A stretch of DNA of 64,000 nt from Aliidiomarina celeris (lineage in GTDB: Bacteria > Pseudomonadota > Gammaproteobacteria > Enterobacterales > Alteromonadaceae), in contig NZ_QMIL01000006.1 of assembly GCF_003316875.1 (NCBI RefSeq), forward strand, positions 62,001-126,000, given 5' to 3'. Below the pieces are notes generated by a model that did not search any database, was not told where the DNA came from, and saw nothing but the letters and a program-made list of their open reading frames with translations. This document shows positions 27,557-35,944 of the stretch, in pieces; the stretch's first letter is position 1, and every line of letters starts with the position of its first letter. The translations under genes and the position numbers were made by a program.

Positions 27557-29407
27557 GTGTTAAACAGATACCCCTTGTGGAAAAACCTTATGGTTTTAAT
27601 CGTAGTGTTGGTTGGAGCGCTGTATGCGCTCCCCAATATTTACGGAGAAGACCACGCAGTACAAATTTCGGCGACGCGAGGCGGTGAAGTTAACACCCAA
27701 ACCTTGCAGCAAGTCGAGTCGGCGTTACGCCAAGCAGATATCACTCCGCGTGGTATCAGCATGGAAAACGATCAGATTCTGGTACGCCTGAATTCAGACG
27801 AAGAGCAACTGGCAGTGCGTGAAATGCTGGTGTCGGAGCTTGGCATTCAATATGTTGTGGCTTTGAACTTAGCACCCGCAACGCCTAGCTGGCTGGAAAG
27901 CATCGGCGGTGCACCGCTCAAACTCGGTCTCGATTTGCGCGGTGGTGTGCACTTCTTGATGGAAGTGGACATGGACGAAGCGCTGGGCAAAATGCGAGAG
28001 CAAATGGTAACTTCGGTGCGCGATCGCTTACTCGAAGAGCGCATTCGCTATCGTGGTGTGCGGGAAGACGGCAACGACGTGGTGATTGAGCTACGCACAG
28101 CGGAAGATTTTCAAAGTGCCGTAACGTCACTTCGTAACCAATACCAAGGTTATGAAACCCGAACCTCTGCAGCAGATAACAGCATTCGCTTGGTAATGAC
28201 GGAATTACAGCTGCAGGAAATTCGTGCCAACGCAATCGACCAAAATATTACCATTCTACGCAATCGTGTGAACGAACTCGGTGTTGCTGAGCCGTTAATT
28301 CAACGCCAAGGCCAAGACCGAATTGTGGTGGAGTTGCCGGGTATTCAAGACACCGCCCGCGCAAAAGAGATTTTGGGTGCCACTGCAACGCTGGAATTCC
28401 GTTTTGTCGACATGGAAAACTCCTTAAGCGATGCATTGCAAGGGCGTGTGCCCTTTGGCAGCCGCTTGTATCCCATGCGTGATGGCGGCCAGATTTTGGT
28501 AGAAAACCGCATTATTCTGACCGGCGACCATATTGTGAATGCAGCGACTGGATTCGACGAAAATGGTCGTCCACAAGTTGATATTACGCTCGACTCCGTG
28601 GGCGGGCGGCTAATGTCGCAAGCCACGCGGGACCGTATTGGCGATCAAATGGCAACGGTATTTATTGAGTTCGTTGCTACCGGTGAAACCACGGAAGAAG
28701 GTCGCATTGAATTTGAGCGTATCGAAGAAGTGGTCAGTGCGCCAACGGTGCAAGCTCGCCTTGGCAGTAGCTTCCGCATTACCGGTGTCGGCGGCGTGCA
28801 AGAAGCACAGAGCCTGGCCTTGTTGCTTCGTGCGGGTGCGTTGATTGCGCCAATTCAAATTGTGGAAGAGCGTACTGTAGGTCCTAGCCTTGGCGCTGAG
28901 AACGTGAAAGCAGGCCTTACCGCAATTGTGGCAGGTTTCGTACTCGTGCTTATTTTTATGACCATTTATTACCGCAAGTTTGGCCTCGTGGCGAACATGG
29001 CGCTGCTTACCAATTTGGTGATGATTGTTGGTGTGATGTCCATGATTCCGGGCGCAACGCTAACCATGCCGGGCATGGCGGGTATTCTGCTTACCGTGGG
29101 TATGGCGGTTGACGCCAACGTTATTATTTTCGAGCGTATTCGCGAAGAGCTAAAAGAAGGTCGAAGCCCGCAACAAGCTATTGCACGGGGTTACGATAAT
29201 GCATTCTCGACCATTGCCGATGCCAATATAACAACCCTTATCACTGCATTGATTTTGTTTGCCGTGGGTACGGGTTCGATTAAAGGCTTCGCGGTTACCT
29301 TAGCCATAGGTATTGTCACCTCAATGTTCACGGCCATTGTGGGTACGCGAGCGGTCATTAACCTCACTTGGGGTCGCAAGAAGCGCCTTACCGAGCTGTC
29401 GATCTAG
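27557..29407 (+). CDS. secD: Protein translocase subunit SecD
   Basis: SecD, with SecF, uses the proton motive force to help pull preproteins through SecYEG and release them in the periplasm. It is 616 residues and near-collinear with E. coli (615), starting at GTG with MLNRYPLWKNLMVL after an AGGA. Six membrane helices: one at the N-terminus and five at the C-terminus, flanking a large periplasmic region with P1 and P4-type domains. Family blocks include LGLDLRGGVHFLMEVD (D1), GMAVDANVIIFERIREE (the D4-type motif) and FSTIADANITTLITA (D5). Confidence 0.97.
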   Translation: MLNRYPLWKNLMVLIVVLVGALYALPNIYGEDHAVQISATRGGEVNTQTLQQVESALRQADITPRGISMENDQILVRLNSDEEQLAVREMLVSELGIQYVVALNLAPATPSWLESIGGAPLKLGLDLRGGVHFLMEVDMDEALGKMREQMVTSVRDRLLEERIRYRGVREDGNDVVIELRTAEDFQSAVTSLRNQYQGYETRTSAADNSIRLVMTELQLQEIRANAIDQNITILRNRVNELGVAEPLIQRQGQDRIVVELPGIQDTARAKEILGATATLEFRFVDMENSLSDALQGRVPFGSRLYPMRDGGQILVENRIILTGDHIVNAATGFDENGRPQVDITLDSVGGRLMSQATRDRIGDQMATVFIEFVATGETTEEGRIEFERIEEVVSAPTVQARLGSSFRITGVGGVQEAQSLALLLRAGALIAPIQIVEERTVGPSLGAENVKAGLTAIVAGFVLVLIFMTIYYRKFGLVANMALLTNLVMIVGVMSMIPGATLTMPGMAGILLTVGMAVDANVIIFERIREELKEGRSPQQAIARGYDNAFSTIADANITTLITALILFAVGTGSIKGFAVTLAIGIVTSMFTAIVGTRAVINLTWGRKKRLTELSI

Positions 29408-29418
29408 GAGAGGAAAGA

Positions 29419-30375
29419 ATGTTTAGAGAAATTACAAAGGTCGATGAAAACAATCCGATACGTTTTATGAACTATCGGAAACACACATCTATTTTCAGTA
29501 TCGTGCTGTTGCTCATTGCGCTGGGTTCACTTGCGGTCAATAAGCTTAACTGGGGGCTCGACTTTACTGGCGGTACCTTGGTAGAAGTTGGGTTTAGCCA
29601 ACCCGCCGATTTAGAGCTCCTCCGCGACGTTCTAGAAACGAACGAGTTTGGCGACGCTGTGGTGCAAAACTATGGCACCCAACGCGATGTGTTGGTGCGG
29701 GTTCCGCCGCGTGAGAACGTGGGCGCTGATTCTATTGGCGACCAGCTATTGCGCTTACTGCAATCCGAAGTGGATCAAGACATACAGATTCGCCGGGTGG
29801 AATTTGTGGGGCCGCAAGTTGGGGAAGAACTAACCGAAGCCGGCGGATTAGCGCTGATTGTGGCAATGATCTGTATTCTGGTTTATGTGTCATTCCGATT
29901 TGACTGGCGTTTAGCCTTGTCGGCGGTGATTGGTTTGTTCCAAGACGTGATCATGATTTTGGGGGTATTTTCGGTATTGCAAATATCGATAGACCTGACC
30001 ATCTTAGCTGCGCTCCTAGCGGTTATCGGTTACTCACTAAACGACAGTATTGTTGTGGCCGACCGTATTCGGGAAAACTTCCGAATTCTGCGAAAAGAAG
30101 ACTCAGTGTCGGTGATCGATATTTCCCTAAGCCAAACCATGAGCCGTACATTGGTTACGTCATTAACCACTTTATTGGTATTGGTTACCTTGTTCCTGTT
30201 TGGTGGGCAAATGATTGAAGGCTTTGCCATTGCTATGATTATTGGTGTAGTAGTGGGTACTTACTCATCGGTGTTCACGCGCAGTACCATTGTATTGGCA
30301 CTGGGTATTTCTCGCGAAAACCTGATGCCACCAGAAGTGGAAAAAGAAGGCGAAGACCTCGAACAAATGCCATAG
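29419..30375 (+). CDS. secF: Protein translocase subunit SecF
   Basis: Partner of SecD in the Sec accessory complex. The ATG at 29419 (MFREITKVDENNPIRFMNYR) has a GGAAAG just upstream; the frame is open back into secD. 318 residues, six membrane helices, with LNWGLDFTGGTLVEVGF after helix 1, VGPQVGEEL, and the motifs VIGYSLNDSIVVADRIREN and TLVTSLTTLLV. A strong terminator follows. Confidence 0.97.
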   Translation: MFREITKVDENNPIRFMNYRKHTSIFSIVLLLIALGSLAVNKLNWGLDFTGGTLVEVGFSQPADLELLRDVLETNEFGDAVVQNYGTQRDVLVRVPPRENVGADSIGDQLLRLLQSEVDQDIQIRRVEFVGPQVGEELTEAGGLALIVAMICILVYVSFRFDWRLALSAVIGLFQDVIMILGVFSVLQISIDLTILAALLAVIGYSLNDSIVVADRIRENFRILRKEDSVSVIDISLSQTMSRTLVTSLTTLLVLVTLFLFGGQMIEGFAIAMIIGVVVGTYSSVFTRSTIVLALGISRENLMPPEVEKEGEDLEQMP

Positions 30376-30408
30376 ATTGTTTTGCGCGTTGTTCATGAGC
30401 GTGAATAG

Positions 30409-30438
30409 AGCCCCGAGTGCATTGCCTCGGGGCTTTTT
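30409..30438 (+). terminator. Terminator of the yajC-secD-secF operon
   Basis: Perfect 9-bp stem AGCCCCGAG / CTCGGGGCT with an 8-nt loop, followed by TTTT. Confidence 0.92.
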
Positions 30439-30503
30439 ACTGCCTAGCCCCCTGTTGTGGGCTGTGCTAATCTAACTCTCGAATAAGAAGAGGGTTATGG
30501 ATT

Positions 30504-31277
30504 ATGTTGTTTGTAGTATCTCCAGCAAAAAACTTAGATTACGAAACACCAGCGCCTACCGCTGAGTACACTCAGCCGCAACTGCTAAGCCAAGCCGAGG
30601 CGCTGGTTAAGCACTGTAAAACCTTAACACCGCAAGACTTGTCGTCGCTCATGCATATTAGCGACAAGTTAGCTGGCTTAAACGCCGCGCGGTTTGAGGA
30701 ATGGCATTTACCATTTACGTTGAACAACGCAAAACAGGCCGTGTTCGCATTTAATGGCGACGTGTATACGGGGCTTGATGCAAACAATCTACCCACCGAA
30801 ATATGGCAATACGGGCAACAGTGTATGCGCATTTTGTCGGGGCTTTATGGTGTATTGAAGCCGCTTGATTTAATGCAGCCGTACCGTTTAGAAATGGGCA
30901 CTAAGCTCGAAACTTCGGCAGGAAAAGACTTGTATCAGTTCTGGGGAAACACCATTACCGAGCAATTGAATGATGCCCTCCAGGCTGCCAATAGCAACGT
31001 GTTGGTGAATTTAGCGTCGAATGAGTATTTTAAATCAGTAAACAAGAAAGCCTTAAACGCCGACATTATTACACCAGTATTTAAAGACACGAAGAATGGC
31101 CAGCTTAAAGTGATTAGTTTTTACGCGAAAAAAGCACGAGGCTTAATGGCGCGGTATATACTAGAACAGAAACCCACGTCGGTAGACGATTTAAAACAGT
31201 TTTCTGCAGCCGGATATCAATTTAATGAGAAACTTTCTTCGGAAAAAGAGCTCATATTCACACGAGCCGAGCAGTAG
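30504..31277 (+). CDS. yaaA: Peroxide stress protein YaaA
   Basis: A 257-residue cytosolic protein of the YaaA (DUF328/UPF0246) family. In E. coli YaaA limits intracellular free iron and Fenton damage during peroxide stress and is OxyR-induced. Collinear from [18 protein letters not shown], through [42 protein letters not shown] and [11 protein letters not shown], to [16 protein letters not shown]. The start at 30504 matches the N-terminus of the E. coli protein. No OxyR site was recognised by eye. Stands alone between the secDF terminator and the DUF3014 gene. Confidence 0.95.
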   Translation: MLFVVSPAKNLDYETPAPTAEYTQPQLLSQAEALVKHCKTLTPQDLSSLMHISDKLAGLNAARFEEWHLPFTLNNAKQAVFAFNGDVYTGLDANNLPTEIWQYGQQCMRILSGLYGVLKPLDLMQPYRLEMGTKLETSAGKDLYQFWGNTITEQLNDALQAANSNVLVNLASNEYFKSVNKKALNADIITPVFKDTKNGQLKVISFYAKKARGLMARYILEQKPTSVDDLKQFSAAGYQFNEKLSSEKELIFTRAEQ

Positions 31278-31321
31278 TCACTCGAACAGTGCTTTTGTTT
31301 TACCAGTAGAGGAAAAATAAC

Positions 31322-32182
31322 ATGCAAGATCAACAACCGAACGATTCAAGTTTTGCAAATGAAGGACAGAACAATAAAACAACTATCGTAATTGGCGCCG
31401 TTGTTGTTTTTGTTCTTGTTATTATTGGTTGGTTTGTTTTCAGAGACAGCAGCCCAGAACAGGAAGAGGTTTTTGAGCCGATACCACAAGAAGTTCGTGC
31501 GGAAGTGGAGCCAGAGCCGGAACCCATGCCTGAGCCGGAACCGGAACCCGAGCCGGAGCCGGTGGTAGAGCCGCGTACTGAGCGCGTACAAACCGAGCCA
31601 GAGCCTGAACCATTGCCTAACCTACGTGCAAGCACGCCGGTGGTTATGACTATGCTGAACGACAAGCGAGTGAATACCAGCCCAGTGCGCAGCGACAATC
31701 TCATTCGCGATTTAGTGGTGTTTATCGACAATATTGCTGCTGGAACTGTGTCACGAGACAGTGCAGTGATTGGCGCGCCAGACGCACGTTTTCAGATTCA
31801 AGAAATTGACGACCAGATTTTCATGGATCCACGCAGCTACGAACGTTACAACGACATTGTGGAATGGTTTGTAGGGCTGGACAATCGGGCTATGGTTGAT
31901 ACCTTTAAGCATTTTGAGCCCCTCTTTAACGAGGCTTACGCGGAGATTTCTCGCCCCGGCGCGTCGTTCCGTGAGCGCGTACAGCGTGCTGTGAATGTGT
32001 TGAATGCTGCGCCTGCGCAATCTGGCTTGATCGAGCTCAATGCCGACAAGATTATGTATACCTATGCCGATGAACGCCTCGAGTCGCTGCCTGCAGCGCA
32101 AAAGCAAATGCTACGGTTAGGGCCAGACAACATGGCCAAAGTGAAGCGCAAGCTGAACGCCTTGGTTGCAGCTCTGAACTAG
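31322..32182 (+). CDS. DUF3014 family membrane-anchored protein with Glu-Pro repeats
   Basis: A 286-residue protein: a polar cytoplasmic start (residues 1-19), one membrane helix (about 20-40), a Pro/Glu repeat of EP dipeptides (about 60-95) like the periplasm-spanning linker of TonB, and a C-terminal DUF3014 domain (about 105-285). The repeat should form an extended rod of some tens of residues. Function unknown. The next gene begins two bases after the stop, so it is operonic with the acyltransferase-like gene. Confidence 0.83.
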   Translation: MQDQQPNDSSFANEGQNNKTTIVIGAVVVFVLVIIGWFVFRDSSPEQEEVFEPIPQEVRAEVEPEPEPMPEPEPEPEPEPVVEPRTERVQTEPEPEPLPNLRASTPVVMTMLNDKRVNTSPVRSDNLIRDLVVFIDNIAAGTVSRDSAVIGAPDARFQIQEIDDQIFMDPRSYERYNDIVEWFVGLDNRAMVDTFKHFEPLFNEAYAEISRPGASFRERVQRAVNVLNAAPAQSGLIELNADKIMYTYADERLESLPAAQKQMLRLGPDNMAKVKRKLNALVAALN

Positions 32183-32183
32183 T

Positions 32184-32777
32184 ATGAGTACGCAGGTTAA
32201 TGAGTCGCTGCGGCAGCTGCCGCAGCGTGGCAACTCCTTCAGCCGGTGGTTTGGGCGGTTGGGTTTGCGTGTGCTGGGCGGGTGGAAAGTAGTAGGTGAA
32301 ATGCCAAACCTGCCAAAAGCGATCGTACCGGTTGCGCCGCATACGTCGAACTGGGATTTTTTTGTGGGTTTGTTCGCCATGTTTGCGCTCGGGCTTAAGC
32401 TATCTTTCCTTGGCAAACACACTATTTTTGTATTTCCGGTTAAACGTTTATTGCTGTGGCTCGGCGGTATACCTTTGAATAGAGCGAGCCCGCAAGGTGT
32501 TGTAGAGCAAATGGTAGTAACCTTTAACGAACGTGAACAGCTATTGCTCGCCTTGTCCCCAGAAGGCACCCGCAAACACGTGCCAGAATGGAAAAAAGGT
32601 TTTTTGTATATGGCACAGGCTGCACAAGTACCGGTTATCCCAGTTGCTTTTTGTTTTGCAACAAAGGAAATTCGAATTGGCGAACCTATTGTTGTTGGCG
32701 AAAGTATTAGCGAAGGGTTAGCGGCGGTAAAAGCTTTTACTGGTCAAGCGAGGGGAAAGCGTCCGGAATGCGAATAA
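32184..32777 (+). CDS. PlsC-like 1-acyl-glycerol-3-phosphate acyltransferase family protein
   Basis: A 197-residue member of the PlsC superfamily, which transfers acyl chains to lysophosphatidate or related acceptors at the inner membrane. Motif I is HTSNWD (Hx4D, about residues 53-58), with motif III as SPEGTRKHVPEWKKGF and a motif IV-like PVIPVAF. It is shorter than PlsC proper (about 245) and resembles the glycerol acyltransferase group of unknown acceptor. It starts two bases after the DUF3014 stop and overlaps the next gene by 10 bp. Confidence 0.85.
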   Translation: MSTQVNESLRQLPQRGNSFSRWFGRLGLRVLGGWKVVGEMPNLPKAIVPVAPHTSNWDFFVGLFAMFALGLKLSFLGKHTIFVFPVKRLLLWLGGIPLNRASPQGVVEQMVVTFNEREQLLLALSPEGTRKHVPEWKKGFLYMAQAAQVPVIPVAFCFATKEIRIGEPIVVGESISEGLAAVKAFTGQARGKRPECE

Positions 32778-33415
32778 AAGCGGCTTTTCTCTGGCTAAGC
32801 GTGGTTGTGAGCGTAGTTGTGCTCGGTGTGAGTATACCAAACGCTTGGGCGGTGTTTGTTGACACTGAAAAAGTGTCTTCGAGCTGGGATGGCGAACACT
32901 GGCTGATCATGCCACTGCGAATAGAAGATCACCGCCAATATTTACAAGCTCATCAGAGCTCTGCGTCGTATTTGTATCGGGTGCTGGGCTGGGGCTGGCC
33001 CACCTTAAAAATTTCCCCCGAGGTGAATGCCGAAATGGTGCGTTTTCACGCCCAACAGCATGACGCGCGAGAGAGTTTTACTTATGTAGTGAGAGCTCGT
33101 GGCTCGCGGGAAATTGCCGGTGCTATTTATGTGAACCCGGTTAATCAGGAACGACGGCATGTACCGGATTTCGAAGCGAACGACTACCAAGCAGAAGTGT
33201 CGATGTGGTTTCGCCAAGCCGATGAAAAACACGAGTTCGTTGAATTTTTGCTACCGGAAATTCTCTTGTGGCTGGAGCAAGAATGGAACTTTCGCCGGGT
33301 TTTAATTCCGGTGCATGAGGAGTATTCCTTCTTAACAACTCAGTTTGCTGAGCTCGACTATAACGCTTTTACGTTTGACGGCGATACCCATGAGCACCTT
33401 TACCGATATCCGTAA
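32768..33415 (+). CDS. Uncharacterised exported or anchored protein with GNAT-like features
   Basis: A 215-residue protein I do not recognise at family level. Residues 1-28 are a hydrophobic leader ending PNAWA, possibly a cleaved signal or anchor. The rest alternates strands and helices: an opening MPLRIEDHRQYLQAH, then REIAGAIYVNPVNQ and AEVSMWFRQADEKHEFVEFLL, which faintly recall GNAT strands 4 and 5 and the acetyl-CoA-loop region, but without a clear Q/RxxGxG loop. The ATG lies inside the end of the acyltransferase-like gene (10-bp overlap), so the three genes 31322-33415 form one unit. No function is claimed. Confidence 0.7.
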   Translation: MRIKAAFLWLSVVVSVVVLGVSIPNAWAVFVDTEKVSSSWDGEHWLIMPLRIEDHRQYLQAHQSSASYLYRVLGWGWPTLKISPEVNAEMVRFHAQQHDARESFTYVVRARGSREIAGAIYVNPVNQERRHVPDFEANDYQAEVSMWFRQADEKHEFVEFLLPEILLWLEQEWNFRRVLIPVHEEYSFLTTQFAELDYNAFTFDGDTHEHLYRYP

Positions 33416-33484
33416 AAATATGGTATTCTCCGCGCCACAGAATGCACTGCACCAAAAGCAATGCGCGTATTGTAAGGAAAGATT

Positions 33485-33949
33485 ATGAAAGTTATAGAAG
33501 CAGGTGTTGCTGCTCCCGGTAAAAAAGTAGCAATTGCGGTATCTCGTTTTAACAGCTTTGTGGTTGAGCGGTTGCTTGAAGGCGCGGTTGACACCTTAGA
33601 GCGCATTGGTCAGATAAACCCGAACGACATCACTGTAGTGCGTGTACCGGGCGCTTATGAGCTGCCGTTAACAGTACAAAAATTGGCAGAGTCGAAGCAG
33701 TACTCAGCTGTTATTGCGATAGGGGCAGTTATTCGTGGTGGTACACCCCATTTTGACTTTGTTGCGGGGCAAGCGAACTCGGGTTTAGCGCAAGTGGCGT
33801 TGAATACCGGCGTGCCCGTGGCTTTTGGTGTAATTACTACCGACACTGACGAGCAGGCGATTGATCGTGCGGGTGTAAAACACGGCAATAAAGGTTCTGA
33901 AGCGGCCCTTAGTGCGTTAGAAATGATCAATGTATTGGACCAAATTTAA
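33485..33949 (+). CDS. ribH: 6,7-dimethyl-8-ribityllumazine synthase
   Basis: Condenses 5-amino-6-ribitylaminouracil with 3,4-dihydroxy-2-butanone 4-phosphate, the penultimate riboflavin step; the enzyme forms icosahedral 60-mers or pentamers. 154 residues with the active-site blocks [40 protein letters not shown] (catalytic His) and [12 protein letters not shown]. It is the first gene here of ribH-nusB-thiL-pgpA, an order common in gammaproteobacteria, but ribD/ribE and ribBA are not in the window. No FMN riboswitch is visible in the 69-bp gap. Confidence 0.97.
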   Translation: MKVIEAGVAAPGKKVAIAVSRFNSFVVERLLEGAVDTLERIGQINPNDITVVRVPGAYELPLTVQKLAESKQYSAVIAIGAVIRGGTPHFDFVAGQANSGLAQVALNTGVPVAFGVITTDTDEQAIDRAGVKHGNKGSEAALSALEMINVLDQI

Positions 33950-33958
33950 GGAGCGCTC

Positions 33959-34378
33959 GTGAAACCAGCTGCACGCCGTAAGGCCCGCCGACTCGCAATT
34001 CAAGCCGTTTATTCTTGGCAATTGTCGAACAACTCCATTACCGATATTGAAGCGGAGTTTTTAACAGAAAACGACGTATCGAAAGTTGATGTGGAGTATT
34101 TTCAAGATCTACTGCGCGGCGTGGCTGGCAATGTGTCATCGCTTGACGCGGCATTGTCACCTTTTACCGATCGACCGTTTGCCGACCTCGACCAAATCGA
34201 ACGGGCCATTTTGCGTGTGTCTGCTTATGAACTTAAGGTTCGCCTCGACGTGCCGTACAAAGTGGTTATGAACGAAGCCATTGAACTGGCCAAAGCCTTC
34301 GGTGCCGACGATAGCCATAGGTTTGTGAACGGCGTGCTCGACAAAGCAATAGACAGCTTACGCGCTGCCCGCCAGTAA
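33959..34378 (+). CDS. nusB: Transcription antitermination factor NusB
   Basis: NusB binds boxA RNA with S10 (NusE) and promotes antitermination in rRNA operons. 139 residues, all helical, the usual length. Start GTG with AAGGAG upstream: [20 protein letters not shown]. The C-terminal block [19 protein letters not shown] and FVNGVLDKA are typical. It sits 9 bp after ribH and is followed one base later by thiL, so the operon is tightly packed. Confidence 0.97.
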   Translation: MKPAARRKARRLAIQAVYSWQLSNNSITDIEAEFLTENDVSKVDVEYFQDLLRGVAGNVSSLDAALSPFTDRPFADLDQIERAILRVSAYELKVRLDVPYKVVMNEAIELAKAFGADDSHRFVNGVLDKAIDSLRAARQ

Positions 34379-34379
34379 T

Positions 34380-35360
34380 ATGCATACGGATACAGCCGAG
34401 TTTTCGTTAATTGCGCAATACTTTCAACGAAATACTGAAAAACGGCGTGACGTAGTGTGCGGCATTGGCGACGATGCCGCCGTTTTAACTCCCAGTGCCG
34501 ACGCAACGCTTGCGGTCACCACCGACACCATGGTCGAGGGTGTGCATTTTGATCAGCGTGTGCCGGCTCGTGCTCTTGGCCACAAGCTGGTAGCGGTGAA
34601 CCTGAGCGATTTGGCAGCAATGGGCGCCGAGCCTGCTTGGATTTCACTTGCTTTAACGCTTCCCACTGTTGATCACGAATGGCTTGCTGAGTTTAGCAAA
34701 GGCTTGTTCGAACTTGCCGATTATTACCATGTAAGCCTGGTTGGCGGTGACGTAACTCGCGGCCCGCTCACGCTTTCCGTAACTGCTCATGGTTTTATTC
34801 CCCATGGAAAGGCACTTTACCGTGACGGAGCAAAGCCCGGCGACCGTGTTTATGTGAGCGGTACACTCGGCGACGCAGCGGCGGCGCTTGCACTTGAGCG
34901 CGCGGAGCAGGGCACTGGTGTCGACTATGAGTGTTTACGCAAGCGCCTTCACTTTCCCACGCCACAAGTGGCATTGGGGCAAGCCTTGCGTGCAATCGCC
35001 TCTAGTGCGATAGACTTGTCTGATGGGTTAGGCAGCGATTTGCAGCATTTGCTAACTGCTTCGCATGTTGGCGCGTCGATCGAGCTCGGTAAGTTACCGT
35101 GCTCAAAAGAGTTAGCGCGGGCAGTACCCGATGCTCAACAGCGAGCCCAACTGCAAGTCACCGGCGGCGAAGATTACGAGCTTTGTTTCACGGTACCTGA
35201 AAGCCGCCGCGGCAGTTTAGAAACAGTAATACGACAGCTCGGCGTGCCGATTACTTGTATTGGCATAATAGAACCTGAATTAGGGCTACGAACCACCTTG
35301 AGCGGTGAATCGCTAAGCTTCGCAAAACAAGGTTTTAGCCATTTTAGTGTTGCCCCTTAG
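34380..35360 (+). CDS. thiL: Thiamine-monophosphate kinase
   Basis: Phosphorylates thiamine monophosphate to the active cofactor thiamine diphosphate. 326 residues, PurM/AIR-synthase-like two-domain fold. Family signatures are CGIGDDAAVL (Mg-ATP aspartates), TTDTMVEGVHFD, VNLSDLAAMGA, LVGGDVTRGP, and in the second domain DLSDGLGSDL and TGGEDYELCFTV. No TPP riboswitch is seen, since the gene begins one base after nusB. Confidence 0.96.
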   Translation: MHTDTAEFSLIAQYFQRNTEKRRDVVCGIGDDAAVLTPSADATLAVTTDTMVEGVHFDQRVPARALGHKLVAVNLSDLAAMGAEPAWISLALTLPTVDHEWLAEFSKGLFELADYYHVSLVGGDVTRGPLTLSVTAHGFIPHGKALYRDGAKPGDRVYVSGTLGDAAAALALERAEQGTGVDYECLRKRLHFPTPQVALGQALRAIASSAIDLSDGLGSDLQHLLTASHVGASIELGKLPCSKELARAVPDAQQRAQLQVTGGEDYELCFTVPESRRGSLETVIRQLGVPITCIGIIEPELGLRTTLSGESLSFAKQGFSHFSVAP

Positions 35361-35370
35361 GAGCAAGGTT

Positions 35371-35862
35371 ATGAAACGCAGTGAATTATTGAAAAACCCT
35401 ATTCATTTATTGTCGTTAGGTTTTGGCACAGGCTTGGCGCCCAAAGCCCCCGGAACGTTTGGCACACTGGTGGGTATTCCAGCTGTACTGTTATTTGCCC
35501 CGCTGGGTGTGAATGCTTATGTAGGTGTTGTAGTGGCGTTCGCGTTGCTGGGTATTTTCTTGTGCGGCGAGACAGGGAAGGTATTAAAACAACACGACGA
35601 CCCCGCTATTGTATGGGACGAAGTTGTCGGTTACATGGTGGCATTCATAGCCATACCGATAAACTGGCAAACGCTGCTGCTAGGTTTTATTCTATTCCGC
35701 TTTTTTGATATTCGTAAGCCATGGCCGATTCGCGCTGCCGACAAGCATGTTAAAGGCGGTTTAGGGGTAATGGTTGACGATTTACTGGCTGGCCTTTGCG
35801 TGCTGATCATAATGCACGCGCTGCTGTTGGCAGGCTATTTGCCGGGCGTAGCCTCGCTCTAG
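35371..35862 (+). CDS. pgpA: Phosphatidylglycerophosphatase A
   Basis: Inner-membrane phosphatase that converts phosphatidylglycerophosphate to phosphatidylglycerol. The ATG at 35371 (MKRSELLKNPIHLLSLGFGTGLAPKAP, split here for reference) follows AGGAGCAAGG; the frame is open into thiL. 163 residues with about four helices, the family start GFGTGLAPKAPGTFGT and the acidic block VWDEVVGYMVAF, followed by FRFFDIRKPWPI and VMVDDLLAGL. It is the last gene of the ribH-nusB-thiL-pgpA unit and converges on dxs. Confidence 0.95.
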   Translation: MKRSELLKNPIHLLSLGFGTGLAPKAPGTFGTLVGIPAVLLFAPLGVNAYVGVVVAFALLGIFLCGETGKVLKQHDDPAIVWDEVVGYMVAFIAIPINWQTLLLGFILFRFFDIRKPWPIRAADKHVKGGLGVMVDDLLAGLCVLIIMHALLLAGYLPGVASL

Positions 35863-35892
35863 GCCACTCTTTCTAACCATTCTTCTTTAAAC

Positions 35893-35921
35893 ATGAAGTC
35901 TGCGCGGCGCGCAGACTTCAT
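35893..35921. terminator. Long hairpin between convergent pgpA and dxs
   Basis: ATGAAGTCTGCGC and GCGCAGACTTCAT form a perfect 13-bp stem with a 3-nt loop. There is no strong T run on either side, so it may slow or stabilise both 3' ends rather than act as a classic intrinsic terminator. Confidence 0.6.
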
Positions 35922-35944
35922 GGTCACTTGTCAGTGCAAGCTGT

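Noticed and set aside
31330-31731. Ser/Gly-repeat minus-strand frame
   Set aside because: It mirrors the Glu-Pro codon repeat of the DUF3014 gene.
33416-33484. FMN riboswitch before ribH
   Set aside because: The gap is only 69 bp and shows none of the RFN conserved stems.
34379-34380. TPP riboswitch before thiL
   Set aside because: thiL starts one base after nusB, so there is no room for one.
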